NCBI GenBank assembly: GCA_026225945.1
Contig: JAMJFZ010000597.1
Location: forward strand, 1,661,501 to 1,725,500
DNA length: 64,000 nucleotides
Origin: Cricetomys ansorgei
Lineage: Eukaryota > Chordata > Mammalia > Rodentia > Nesomyidae
Direction of reading: 5' to 3'
Shown here: positions 12,810 to 23,709 of the stretch, in pieces
Layout of the letters: every line of letters begins with the position of its first letter
Numbering within the stretch: position 1 is the stretch's first letter
Program-made: the position numbers and the translations under genes
Notes under the pieces: model-generated
Databases searched by the model: none
The model's input: the letters and a program-made list of their open reading frames with translations, nothing else
What the model was told of the DNA's origin: nothing

Positions 12810-13640
12810 GGTTACATAAATTACTATAAAATTATACCGTATAGTAACAAACATATTATATGTATTTGTAAGATATTTAATAACTTATTTAATACTTGAA
12901 CTTGCTTTTTAATATGGAATATCATATAAGTATCTTTAGGAACCCATGAACCCTACTCTTCCTCCCCTATATAATATAATCATTCTATGGTTATTTAAGA
13001 GCTTAAGGCCGCCTCATTTCTCCTTGGTGATCAGCACAGGATCAGGGAAGAGCAGTTTCTTTACCACAGGCAGGTTCAGTTGTGTTTGAGTAGAGATGAT
13101 ACCCTGGGAACTAGGGTAGCAGTTCCCCTTCTTCCACACATTCCCTCAGCCCAAAATAGCTCAGTACAGCAGAGGCTCCTTCTGCCACCTGCTCCTACAA
13201 CATTTCAGGTCCCTGGATATCTTTCCTAGTGTCTAGCTTCCTATAGCCAGGTCACCTACGACAATGTTGACACATGGAATCACACCATCAGGCTGTTGGA
13301 ACATGTCAGGAAGACAGGAGGACATGGTGGCTCCAGGTAGCTGAGAGACTTCTGCAGCTCTCCTCCAAATTGGGCCTCCAGCACAGCATGAGGCAGGCGA
13401 GGCCTCTGTGCTTCCACCTGAGAACTGACTTCCTAGTCTGGGCTCTGTCCAGGTAAGCCTGCTCTCCATTCCATATGGTCTCTTCAGAAAACCTGGAATC
13501 CATTTTTTAAAATGAAATAATGGACTTGAAACTATCTTAAAAGCTTTGAAGGGCTTCGTGAATGATTATTTAAGATGTATCTGTGGTCAGAACTCAAAAA
13601 GGTACTAGACTGTTTAGACCCTAGAAAAACATCTGAATTT
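12810..13640. other. Intronic, nothing recognised
   Basis: No repeat or exon that I can support. Overlapping open frames on both strands around 13230-13500 look like chance. Confidence 0.5.
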
Positions 13641-13859
13641 TTAACTTTTTTCATTTAACAGTCATTTATTGAGCCTCAAAGTATTGAATTACGCATTCAG
13701 GTATAACACTAAACATGAAGATGAAGGGCCTGTGTTTGGAGAGTCTTGTGAGGGAGGTGGACAATAAGCTAGTAAGGAAACAGACGAAACAGTTAACAGT
13801 GTAATGAGTGATCTCAAGGAAAGAAGAAGCCCATTAAGATGATGTTGGGGTGAGACTTG

Positions 13860-13935
13860 GCTAGGTATGTTGGGGCATGCATACAATCCTAGCACTTATG
13901 AGTTTGAGACCATCCTGTGCTAGATAGTTAGACCA
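13860..13935 (+). repeat. B1 fragment
   Basis: The run 'ggctaggtatgttggggcat ... caatcctagcacttatgag ... gagaccatcctgtgc' resembles a decayed B1. Short and diverged. Confidence 0.45.
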
Positions 13936-14030
13936 AGGAGTGCAGGGGAGGGGAGGACTACTTGGAGAATGAATGGGAGCCAATGCACTGTGCAAAGTTC
14001 AAGGAAAAGAGTGTTCCAGGTAGAATAATT

Positions 14031-14281
14031 TGTTTGTTTTCTTAAATATTTTTTCTTTTTTTAAAAAAATTTATTTTATGTGTATAGGTGTTTTGCCTGC
14101 ATGAATGTCTATACAGCATGTGCATGCAGTGGCTACAGAATCCAAAAGAAGGCAGGCATCAAATGCCCTGGAACTGGAGTTACAGACATTTGTGAGCTGC
14201 CATAAACAGTGCTGGGTATTGAACCAGGGTCCTTTGGAAAGAATAACCAGTGCTCTTAACCACTGAGCTATTTCTTCAGTC
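14031..14281 (-). repeat. B2 SINE, antisense, with target-site duplication
   Basis: A T/A-rich tail, then 'gtgttttgcctgcatgaatg', 'ctggaactggagttacag' and the tRNA-like end 'tcttaaccactgagctattt'. Flanked by CCAGGTAGAATAATT (14016-14030) and CCAGGTAGAAAAATT (14282-14296), a 15-bp duplication with one mismatch that proves insertion into the surrounding L2 remnant. Confidence 0.92.
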
Positions 14282-14654
14282 CCAGGTAGAAAAATTCTGA
14301 GTGCAAGCTTCCTGCGGCAAAAAGAAATTTGTCATGCTCACAGAACATAAAGAAAACTGTGTACTCCCAACACAGGGAGCCAGAGGATGGAGTCCTAATG
14401 AGAAAGGGTCACATCACACAGTCCTATAGACCAGGGCAGGGGGATTAGGATGTTATTCTAAGTGTGATGGAGAAGGAGAAGTTTGACATGTTAGATCAGT
14501 CTTACTGCTTTGTGGAAAGAATACTTAACATATAGATGAGCAAGCAAGAGTAAAATCGGGGAGACCAACCGGACCCATTTGTAGTGATCCAGGCAAGAAG
14601 CGGTTACTCATGGTGTGCAGGGGAACAGGAGGAGATAGGAGATGATATATATTT

Positions 14655-15545
14655 GAGTATTTTTATTGAGTTTTGTAAAACATTTTAATATAATATTTTA
14701 ATGAATTCTTTGATAATTTCATACCTGCATGTATTTTGCTCATATTCACTCCTACTCCTCTCAGCTCAACCCAAGACCCACCTTCTATCTACCTCCTTTC
14801 AACTTTATGTACTTTAAAATTATTATATAATCCCCAAGTCCAATTTGTACTGCCCATGTGATCATGGATATGGGGCCATCATTGGAGCATGGTTGACCTA
14901 CCAGGAGCCACACCCATAGAGTAAATTGTCATTCTCTCCCGTAGAAACTATCAACTATCAGTAGCTTTCTAGCTAGGGATGTGGCTCATGACCCAAGGCA
15001 CCCTTCCCCTCAGCAGAGATTTTGACTGGATTGATCTTGCACAGGTCTTATGCAGCAGGACTGAGTGCAACAGTCCTGTCAAGTTCTGAGGATCAGGTTT
15101 CCTTCCAGTCCTCCCTGACCTCTGACTCTTATAACCTATCTGTACTCTCTTCTGTGGTGGTCCCTGAGCCTTGAGGGGAGGGTGTATAATATAGATATCT
15201 TATTTGTGCTGATTACTCCCCAGACTCTTACTCTCTGCACTTTGACAAGTTGGAAATTCACTAACTGTCCTTTACTGCACAAAGAAACCACTCTGATGAT
15301 GTCTGAGAGCTGTACTGATGGATGAGTATAGAGATATCAGTTTGGAGAGCAGTTTGAGTCCATATCCATTTAGCAAAATAATAACAATTGGTTCATCCCT
15401 GAGTCCTGGGAGCTTTCTATCGGTGGATTCTTGGCCAGAATTATAGAGATCCACCAAAGAGTCCCAAATTAGAACTGATGGCCTACTTTTCCTGAAGTGA
15501 CCAGTAATGCTGACCTCTTGAATATGGTACCATGATGATATCAAA
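14655..15545 (-). mobile_element. Rodent L1 (Lx-type) 3'-UTR fragment
   Basis: Begins with a T-rich end (reverse complement of a poly-A end), then carries landmarks of rodent L1 3' UTR: 'ccaatttgtactgcccatgt', 'gagcatggttgacctacc', 'gatcttgcacaggtcttatg', 'tcagttctgagg'-like, 'gagccttgaggggaggg', 'ctctgcactttgacaagttg', 'tgcacaaagaaaccactctg'. No L1 coding sequence is present. Confidence 0.8.
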
Positions 15546-15582
15546 GGACTAAGGTAGTCTGGAAAATGGCATACTTAAGGGC

Positions 15583-15973
15583 TGCCGGGGGTCCAGCCTC
15601 AGCAACTGATGAGGGTCAAGGAAAGACCCCAGGAAGAAACGAGTGTTTCAGTGACGAGAAAGAAGGAGATGAAAGCGAGCTTGATTAAAGAGACAGCCAG
15701 CTAAAGATCCAGCCAGGGATTTCGCTAATGCAGCTCGGCCGATATCACTCCAGTCTTTTATTTACTAAAAGTACATAGTAACTTTTACAGTTTATCAAGG
15801 TCAAGCTTATTCAAAGCTTCAAAGAACTTGCATAGTTACAGTGTAAACAAGAACAACCTTCATAGTAACAGTTTAATCGTCAACTTATTTTTTTCTCAGA
15901 AAGCTAACATAGTGGTTCATTAACGGTTTGCTGGGTGCCCTACTTGTGGCTTCAGCATATATCAGGCAGACAG
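15583..15973 (-). mobile_element. Candidate solo LTR, ERVK-like
   Basis: On the minus strand an AATAAA signal (complement of 15757-15762) is followed by a U5-like segment ending in CCCCCGGCA at 15583, the layout of an LTR R-U5 region. AAGGGC precedes it (15577-15582) and recurs at 15974-15979. If this is the target-site duplication, the LTR is 391 bp. The inner edge is uncertain by one base, because the other end reads CAG not CA, and a second AAGGGC at 16293 gives an alternative longer element. Confidence 0.45.
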
Positions 15974-15979
15974 AAGGGC

Positions 15980-16660
15980 ACAAAGGTGCCAGAAAGAAAT
16001 TCTATAGATTTTAAGCTTTCTCTAATTTTTCTACTTCTTCCCTATATCTATCCAAACTTCAACTGTATATTTCTTTAGCATTAACAGCATCTATTCCTCT
16101 TCCTTGACTACCCATTTTTCTTGTTTCTGGGACTCTCAGCAGTTTCAAATTAGTGTATAGATTTAAGCACTTTCAGTCTTAAACAGATTTTTAAGCTTTG
16201 AATATAACCACATATATCCTAGGTTTATAGTTTATTATAGATTTTTCATATGCTTTTATCATTGCATTTTAGGTAAGTTTCTTTTCTTAAAAAAGGGCAA
16301 GCTTTCTCAGGGGCGATTATCTATGTGTCCTTGTCTTTCCAGACATGCTAGCTCCCCTAGCCAGGCTCCTTGGCCCCTGTCTTTACTGGGGAATCAGTGC
16401 CTTTTGTGCCAGGAATAATTTTGTAATACAAGTCCCTCGTTCTTTGTGTATTATCAGGTCAGAGATATTAGACATGAGACAACTCTCACATATACTTAGG
16501 ACTTGAAGGTCAGTAAGTTTTTTGTTGTTGTTGTTGTTTTGTTTTTGTCTTTTTAGTGCTAGAATCACCATGTCCTTGTTCTCTACAATGTATCCCTTTC
16601 CCAGTTAGAAAGGACTGAATTAAAGATTCTTTTAATTTTTATCAACAAGTCAAACAGATA
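15980..16660. other. Intronic, possibly ERV-derived, unassigned
   Basis: T-rich sequence without recognisable coding content. It could be part of a longer version of the LTR before it. A GTT-repeat run (TTGTTGTTGTTG) lies near 16521-16540. Confidence 0.3.
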
Positions 16661-17100
16661 CCATGACTGATAAGGCTATCAGCAGCTGTATAGCAGAAAG
16701 GAGTGACGAAAGGTCATGACCTCCTGGCCTGCAGCAGCCGGACCTTGTCCAGCAGCTGCTCGCACTGCCATTGTGGTGTAGTCACCAACAAAGGGCCAGG
16801 TGGAAGAAGTGTATACCACTTCTCTCCATATCCCATCAAGCAAAAACAAATCAGTGCAGGCAGTCAAGCACAAAGGAGACTATGAAATGCAGTTTCATGT
16901 ATAATGAGAAAGTGAACTGAAATGGAATTGGAGGAGCATAAATCATGATCTCTGCCACGTTGTCAGAGGAGAAACAGGAAATACACAGAAACAAAGATGG
17001 GGAGAAAGCATCTTCAAGGAGGAGGAGCTGATCAATGCCATCATACTACAGAAGTGTAGATGTAGATTCAGGTTCAAAGGCTGCTTATTCTTCTGTCTAA
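16661..17100. other. Intronic, unassigned
   Basis: About 60-codon open frames on both strands near 16680-16885 have no domain that I recognise. A decayed processed sequence cannot be excluded. Confidence 0.3.
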
Positions 17101-17760
17101 TTCAATCCCTGGTCCTAGTCCTGGACCCCTGGAGCATTTCAGCCTCCATTCAATCTAGTCTTAAGCCTAGAACTGGAAGACTTCAGCCTCTATACAAGCT
17201 AGAACATTGAAACCTCCTCGACTTACTGCTGACTAGCTCCTTCTGAACTCAGACTCTCCAGGTTCAACTCACTTGCTCTTCTGGCTCAAATTCTTCTCCA
17301 AGATGACTGCTTCAAACTGATCTTCTAAGTCACTTAACTGTTTTGGACTGAACTTGGCTAACTCTGGCTAGTTTTCTGACTGCCTCACACTGAGCTGCTC
17401 TGCTTGGCTTCAGACTGACTCACTCTCTTCTACCAAACTGCCTCTGTGTCTCTACCTCAGACTCCTTGGACTGCTTCTGTAACTGACAGTTCCATACTGC
17501 CAGGGTCAGTCTCTCTGCCTTATCCTCAATGACACTGATTCATTGTCTCTGTCTTGTCCTTACTCTCTGAGCTGAAAGCCTTCTTTTTTATCATGAGAGT
17601 TGGGCATGTTCTCACTCTGTCTCACTCTGCTAACTCTTCCTCTGATTATTCACTTTACCTGCCCTTCACTCTGACTCATCTCAGATGTCACTTCCTGTCT
17701 GACACTGACTCCTTCTGATTTCTGCTTGCTGTGTCTGCTTCCACACTGTTTCTGTTTTAG
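17101..17760. repeat. Pyrimidine-rich degenerate repeat region, probably retroelement-derived
   Basis: Recurrent degenerate words of the CTGACT / CTCTGCTGACT / ACTCTGACTC type over about 600 bp. They resemble rodent ERV-derived sequence more than unique intron, but I cannot name a family. Confidence 0.35.
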
Positions 17761-17867
17761 GGTTTAAAGGTGTGCACCACCACTGCCTTCTGAATACTAG
17801 GATTAAAGGTGTGTGCTACCACTCCTTTCTTAATACTGGGATTTAAGGTGTGTACAAGCATTCTTTC
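17761..17867. repeat. 39-bp tandem repeat derived from a B1 3' core
   Basis: Three units start at 17761, 17800 and 17839, with spacing exactly 39 bp. Each opens with GG(A/T)TTAAAGGTGTG or a close variant and continues through an 'accactccttt' block to 'aatact'. The core is the antisense B1 motif GGATTAAAGGTGTGCACCAC. Confidence 0.8.
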
Positions 17868-18144
17868 TACCCTAGAGTGGCCAGGCTGCCAGATTAAAAG
17901 ATTAGATATTCCTCTACATTGAAGATGAAGTTACATTAGCTTACATAAAAGAGTGACATGAATTTTCAGTTAGGAGATCCCTGGCAGCATTATCAAAAAG
18001 AGATTCTATTGTAAAGTGAGAGGTGAAAAGGTAAATATAGAAAATAGAGACTGTCCTGTAGGAGAAGCTGAGGATGAAATGGTGGGAAAGATAACAAATA
18101 TCCAGAAAATGTTACCTAGTTGGAGATATTTACTTATTACTAAG

Positions 18145-18262
18145 ATAAGATCTTACTATGTAGCCCTGGCTGGCCTGGAACTCCTTTATAGACCAACTTG
18201 GTCTCAGAGTCACAGAGAGCTTCCTGCCTCTGCCGCCAGATTGCTGAGCATATGGCTATGAG
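18145..18262 (-). repeat. B1-like SINE, antisense
   Basis: The run 'gatcttactatgtagccctg', 'ctggcctggaactcctttat' and 'cttcctgcctctgccgccag' is an old antisense B1. Confidence 0.7.
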
Positions 18263-18269
18263 GCAATAA

Positions 18270-18294
18270 ATGATGATGATGATGATGATGATGC
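18270..18294. repeat. (GAT)n trinucleotide microsatellite
   Basis: About eight ATG/GAT triplets in a row at the end of the B1-like copy. Confidence 0.9.
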
Positions 18295-19518
<1,224 letters not shown>

Positions 19519-19949
19519 CAGATCGGAGGGAGAGTTGTGTGGCTTGGGCAGTGCTTTTCCAGGACACATGAGGTCACAACCCCTTTACAGTGTAGTATCC
19601 CTTTATATGCACACAGAAATAGGATCTAAAGGTTGAAATACATCTTCTTCCTTTCCTAAATGTCACCGCCTTACATATCTTTGGAGGGCATAAATAAGGC
19701 CATGGTTCAGAAGTTTTGACCTATAGCCCCGTCCATACCCCAATCTGGTGGTGCTTAAGGCCTCCTCCGTCTGATCCACCTTATTCCCAATCTTTCCTTT
19801 TAGCCTTCCAGGATTTTCTTTGACTCTGCTTTATTCCTCTTCTAAAATCCGGACCTTACTGCCTCTGATACTCACGGATTTCTTCTCTGGTGTTCACTCA
19901 GCCTCTGCTCCTTTCTCAAATGCTTATAAGTAATTTTTCATTGTCCAAT
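19519..19949 (+). other. Olfml1: Olfml1 3' UTR, proximal part
   Basis: Sequence following the stop codon, without recognisable repeats and without a canonical AATAAA. The nearest variant is in 'gcataaataaggcc' at about 19688. Whether the transcript ends here at a non-canonical signal or continues through the LTR downstream cannot be decided from sequence. Confidence 0.5.
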
Positions 19950-20417
19950 TGTATTAGTTCCATTTCTTCTTGCTATGACCAAAGACCTGACAAGCACCAA
20001 CTTAGGAGAAAAGGCTTATAGTTTTAAAGGGGAGCCAGGCATAGGGTGCATGCCTTTAGTCCCAGCACTCAGGAAACAGAGGAAGGAGCTCTGTGAGTTT
20101 GAGTTCAACCTGGTCTGCATGATAAGTTCCAGGCCAACCAGGGGCTCACAGTGAGGCACTATCTTTAAAAAATGGATGTAGTCTATCATGGTAGTAGTGA
20201 AAACATGGTAGCAGGAGCATGAGAGAGCTGTTTGTATTTCATCTGCAATCTGGAAGTAGGGAGCAGACTGGAAACAGGGCTGTGCTAAGAAACCTCAAGG
20301 CTTGCCCTCATAGTAACTCACCTCCTCTAGCTAGGCCTACTTCAAGGCCTGCCCCCAGCTGGGAACCAAGTGTTCAAACACATGAGCCTATGGGACACAT
20401 TTCACCAGGCCACAACA
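19950..20417 (-). mobile_element. MaLR (ORR1/MT group) LTR, antisense, with nested B1
   Basis: Starts TGTATTAGTTCC and ends CACAACA. The outer parts carry MaLR landmarks ('gctatgaccaaagacctgac', 'aacctcaaggcttgccctc', 'acacatgagcctatggg'). The middle is replaced by a B1 (about 20034-20172), so the LTR is older than that B1. Confidence 0.7.
20034..20172 (+). repeat. B1 SINE nested in MaLR LTR
   Basis: The run 'gccaggcatagggtgcatgc', 'tagtcccagcactcaggaaa' and 'gttccaggccaaccagg' is a B1 with an A-rich end near 20165. LTR sequence resumes on both sides. Confidence 0.8.
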
Positions 20418-20502
20418 CCCAGAAAGCACTATTATTTTTTGTTGCTGTCTAACTTTTATTTCCTCTAGCCTTGCCCTTCTGCCAAACTAAGTAGATACAA
20501 GT

Positions 20503-20508
20503 AATAAA
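20503..20508 (+). promoter_or_regulatory. Olfml1: Candidate Olfml1 polyadenylation signal AATAAA
   Basis: First canonical AATAAA on the + strand after the stop codon, almost 1 kb downstream and beyond the MaLR insertion. If used, the 3' UTR would include the LTR and B1. Confidence 0.35.
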
Positions 20509-20519
20509 GTAAAACCATT

Positions 20520-20957
20520 AATAGTTAAATTACAAAGCTTTTACAAATAGTCTAATTACAAAGCTTTTAAAAATTGTTTTAATTCCCATTTTACATTTAT
20601 GAGGTATATACAAATCTTTATAGTTGCTAAGCTAGAGATGAGAGTTCAGGTGAGCAATTCAAAGTAGCAAACTACAAAATAAAAGAACTAGGAAAGACTA
20701 AAATCTTACAATCTTTCTATTCAAGGAAGTATCAATGATGTATCTTTCCCTACTCATTCTTAATCAATGTGTCCATCAGTTCAGCCTAAAAATAGCGATA
20801 GTCTGCCCCTTAGCCAGCTTTCATGTCTGCACAAAATCTTCTTCCAGGTCTTTCAATGTCTGATTTATCCAGAAAATCAGCTCAAGGGTTAAGGACCCAA
20901 CTCTAGCCTCATCTTGTGTTTCTGTCTCCTGCTTTTTTCTTCTAGTTTTAAATCAAA
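20520..20957. other. Intergenic AT-rich sequence with short direct repeat
   Basis: Contains two copies of 'attacaaagctttta(c/a)aaa' at about 20528 and 20555. Otherwise nothing recognised. Confidence 0.5.
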
Positions 20958-21005
20958 AAGAGAGAGAGAGAGAGAGACAGAGAGACAGAGAGAGAGAGAG
21001 AGAGA
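20958..21005. repeat. (GA)n microsatellite
   Basis: Alternating AG with two ACAG interruptions, 48 bp. Confidence 0.95.
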
Positions 21006-21425
21006 TCAAACAAATAATCTCATCAGGTTCTATTGCCCACGTGCTAAGAGAGCACAAAACCTTCCCAGTATTATCTGTGTTGCGTTTACTGTGAATGATC
21101 CCTAACACAGGAAGGCCCTTGGCAGATATTCTAGTCTGGGTAGAAGCTGGGTAGCAGCCAAGCAGCTTTGCCACAGCAGGCATGCCATGTGTTACAGAGG
21201 GCAGTGTGACTATTGAGAGGGGCTTCTTCGAAGTGTTTCCCATGTGTGTGTCCCATTTGGCTGAGTCTGGGTCACAAGTGAGGCTGCAGTGCCAGCCTGT
21301 GTCATGTGCCGAGGTCTCTGCCTTTCCAGGTTGGGTCACGTGAGAAGGCTTGCTTTGTGCACTTGCAGCTGTTTCTCTGTCTTTGCCAAGTCCAGGCTAG
21401 GACTGCAGGCAGTGAAGAGAGATCA

Positions 21426-21440
21426 CCCCCCCCCCCCAAT
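21426..21440. repeat. Poly-C homopolymer
   Basis: A run of about 14 C in 'gatcac(C)naat', an unusually long C homopolymer. Confidence 0.9.
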
Positions 21441-21955
21441 ACCATTTGGCAGAATGGAATGATCACAGTTCTGATTTGGGCCCTGAGAGCCCAAATCTTT
21501 TGCAGAATAAGGTAGATATAAATGAATGAACATGATATACCCATTCCATGAATCCTAAGTCAATACCTGCTCTACAGGTAAAGTCACATCGCCTACCTTA
21601 CTGACTAAGAAAGTAATCTACTCACACTGAAGGGAATTATCAAAAGGAATGAGTCCTGTATACATGGTTTCTTTGAATTCAAGAGAATAGTTGCTTGTAG
21701 CGTGCTGTCAAGCTTCTATCTGGGAAATGCTTGGAATCATCTCCTGGTACACAGAACTGCTCCCCTGGTACATAGAATCCCCACGAGTAGAATATCTCTT
21801 TTAGGTAAAGAAATTTTCATTAGGAAGGACCAGTTCATTGCTACTTTTCCTAACAGCATGCAAGCTTTGGAACAACTTCTTCAGTATCTTCCACATGTGT
21901 TTTTCAGCACTAGTGGTTGGTTGGATTTAAATAAGGATGGATGATGTCTCCATGA
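21441..21955. other. Intergenic, nothing recognised
   Basis: Short intergenic sequence between Olfml1 and the Ppfibp2 promoter, with no supported feature. Confidence 0.5.
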
Positions 21956-21959
21956 CCCG

Positions 21960-22120
21960 CAGCAATGGCTATTATATTGCTGTACCTGAGAATCACCTGG
22001 GGAACTTTAAGATGCCTAATATCCAGGCCATTGAAACAGACCCTCTCTATGGGTGGGAAAGCATTTGTGTTTTTAAAGTTCCTTCCCAAACTGCACATAA
22101 CCTTGAGAAAGTCAATGTTT
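21960..22120. repeat. hAT-type MER element (MER20/MER5 class)
   Basis: The words 'gagaatcacctggggaac', 'atccaggccattgaaacag', 'gcatttgtgttttt' and 'agttccttcccaaactgcaca' follow the pattern of old non-autonomous hAT-Charlie repeats (AATCACCTGGGGAGC ... GCATTTGTATTTT ... AGCTCCCCAGGTG). Confidence 0.55.
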
Positions 22121-22900
22121 CATACAACATTTTACAGAATAATTGCATACTTCTGAGAAAATTCTATCAGTTTCTGAGGGCCTGGGCAAGAAACTGGGGC
22201 CCCTAGGCTTACTAGTGGGATTTAGAACTGTCTGTAAACTCCACTGAACTCATGTGAACTGCGCAGGCTCAGTCTCCAGAGGCTTCTCTGTGGCTATTTT
22301 AAGGAAATGAAAGAACCAAAGGGTGTCCTCCTGTGACACAAGTCTTGTGGGCCCCAACCTTCCTCTGCTGGCTTTGCCTTGGCTCTGCTGTTAGCCAGGT
22401 CCCAAAGTGCTCACACACCTGTTTGCCAGGGTTCTGTTCACAAGTGGAACAGAGGCCTAAGCCTCTGGTCACACCCGTAATTTTAGACTACTATGGTTTG
22501 AAAAAGAAAGAAAGAAAAAAAAAAGACGTGTCTTGTAGAGTCTGTCAACACTCCAGGTGTAAGCGACTTGAGTCCAGCTTAGTAGGGACTCGTGCCAGAG
22601 TCCCTGGTGGTCTCTGCCATCTGAGGCTCTGGGGATTTTAAACAGCTAAACTGAGCAGCCAGCCCCTGGAGGCCCGGGTAGGGCAAGCACCTGTAATACA
22701 ACCGCAGGCCGGCACACTGGAGGTAGGTGAGAGGACTCAGTCTTCGGGGCACAGTCCTTTGGGATTCGAAAGTCCAGTTTCTAAGAACAGACACCACCAC
22801 AGTTTTCTTCTTCGGCCTACCTATACCTGACCTTGATGGGCCCTGGAAGTGTTCTCTGTCTTTTACAGGACTCCAGAGCTTTTGCAGGTTGCCAGCCACT
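22121..22900. other. Intergenic approach to the promoter
   Basis: No gene or SINE recognised. A purine run (AAAGAAAGAAAG and A-run) lies at about 22501-22524. GC content and CpG frequency rise after about 22650. Confidence 0.5.
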
Positions 22901-23640
22901 AGAGGGACCTTCTCGAGAGGTCGCGGGGCTTTAAGCGTAGACAGACCTAAGGGTGACGTGGAGCCCGCCAAAGTGGGGGTGGTCTAGGCTGAGACTCAGA
23001 ATTATACCCTCAGTCTTAATGGGGTCACATAGGGCCCAGGCGGAGGGGGTGGTGGTGGTGGGCTCCAGCCACTCCAGGGTTGCTGTGCTGGTGTTAATCC
23101 TGGTTTTCGATGCTCCTCTGCAACTCTCCGCACAAAAGTCTCGCTTCCAAGCTGTCACTCTCCGAGTCCCGGGAACAAGCTGACAGACTGCAGAAGCTCA
23201 GGAGGTGTGAGCCCTGTCGTGAAGCAGGAAAGTGCCTAAGGACCTCCCTGCGGCCGAAAGGGTGCGAGAGTCCGAGGTGCAACCAGTGGCTTGGATCCAG
23301 GGAGGAGCGTGGTCTTCTAGGAGGGGAGGAGCTTAAGACTTGCACGCGGAGCGCTGCCTTGGGGGCGGGGCTGGCCAGGCAAGTCCCACTGGAACTGTGG
23401 CTCTTGGGTCTCAACGGCCACAGAGGTGCGCAAGAAGGAGGAAGGGTAACAGAGGGACGGTTCTGGGGGGGAAGGCCACAGCTGCCAGAGAGTCACATTC
23501 CCGGACAAGCGTCTCTGGGGTTCCCGCCCCCATCACGTGGGCTCCGGACCGGGTTGGTACTGGCGGGTCGGCTGGTTGGTTGGCAGTTGGTCCTTGGGCC
23601 AGTGGCCTGTCCCTGGATTCTCCGCTCTTATGTTGGAAGG
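22901..23640 (+). promoter_or_regulatory. Ppfibp2: Candidate Ppfibp2 promoter, GC-rich and CpG-containing
   Basis: The most CpG-dense part of the window. It contains a GC box GGGGGCGGGG near 23360, a CACGTG E-box at about 23535-23540 and G-rich clusters, and no TATA box that I can see. It lies downstream of the Olfml1 end and upstream of the only Ppfibp2 coding exon in the window, on the same strand. The assignment is by position and composition, and no transcript evidence is available. Open frames across this stretch are side effects of GC richness. Confidence 0.55.
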
Positions 23641-23704
23641 TGAGAGGGACTCCGGAGCAACCCGCACACCTGAGACCTGAGAGAAGCTGCGCTCAAGCAT
23701 CCAG
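23541..23704 (+). other. Ppfibp2: Candidate non-coding first exon of Ppfibp2 (two possible donors)
   Basis: Because the first coding exon at 60537 starts with 5' UTR after a splice acceptor, at least one upstream non-coding exon is required. Two good donors follow the GC-rich segment: GGAAG|GTGAGA with exon end at 23639, and ATCCAG|GTCAGT with exon end at 23704. The transcription start is unknown, so the left edge is a guess. Confidence 0.35.
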
Positions 23705-23709
23705 GTCAG

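Larger units (their letters stand above)
13641..14650 (-). repeat. L2 LINE remnant, about 1 kb, interrupted
   Basis: The string of diverged blocks follows the antisense L2 3' end in the correct order: 'cagtcatttattgagcctc', 'ggtggacaataagctagtaag', 'gttcaaggaaaagagtgttcc', 'gttattctaagtgtgatgg', 'ggggagaccaaccggaccc', 'gtagtgatccaggcaagaagc'. A B1 fragment (about 13860-13935) and a B2 (about 14031-14281) interrupt it. Assignment is by memory of consensus. Confidence 0.6.

Noticed and set aside
14655..15545. Possible functional L1 element
   Set aside because: Only a 3' UTR stretch is present. None of the L1 pieces in the window carries an intact open frame or 5' end.
16679..16885. Paired open frames on both strands in the Olfml1 intron
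   Set aside because: Too short, unrecognised, and without splice sites. Kept only as unassigned sequence.
20953..21339. 128-codon minus-strand open frame ending in a Leu-Ser run
   Set aside because: The Leu-Ser run is the (GA)n microsatellite read in antisense. The rest shows no domain.
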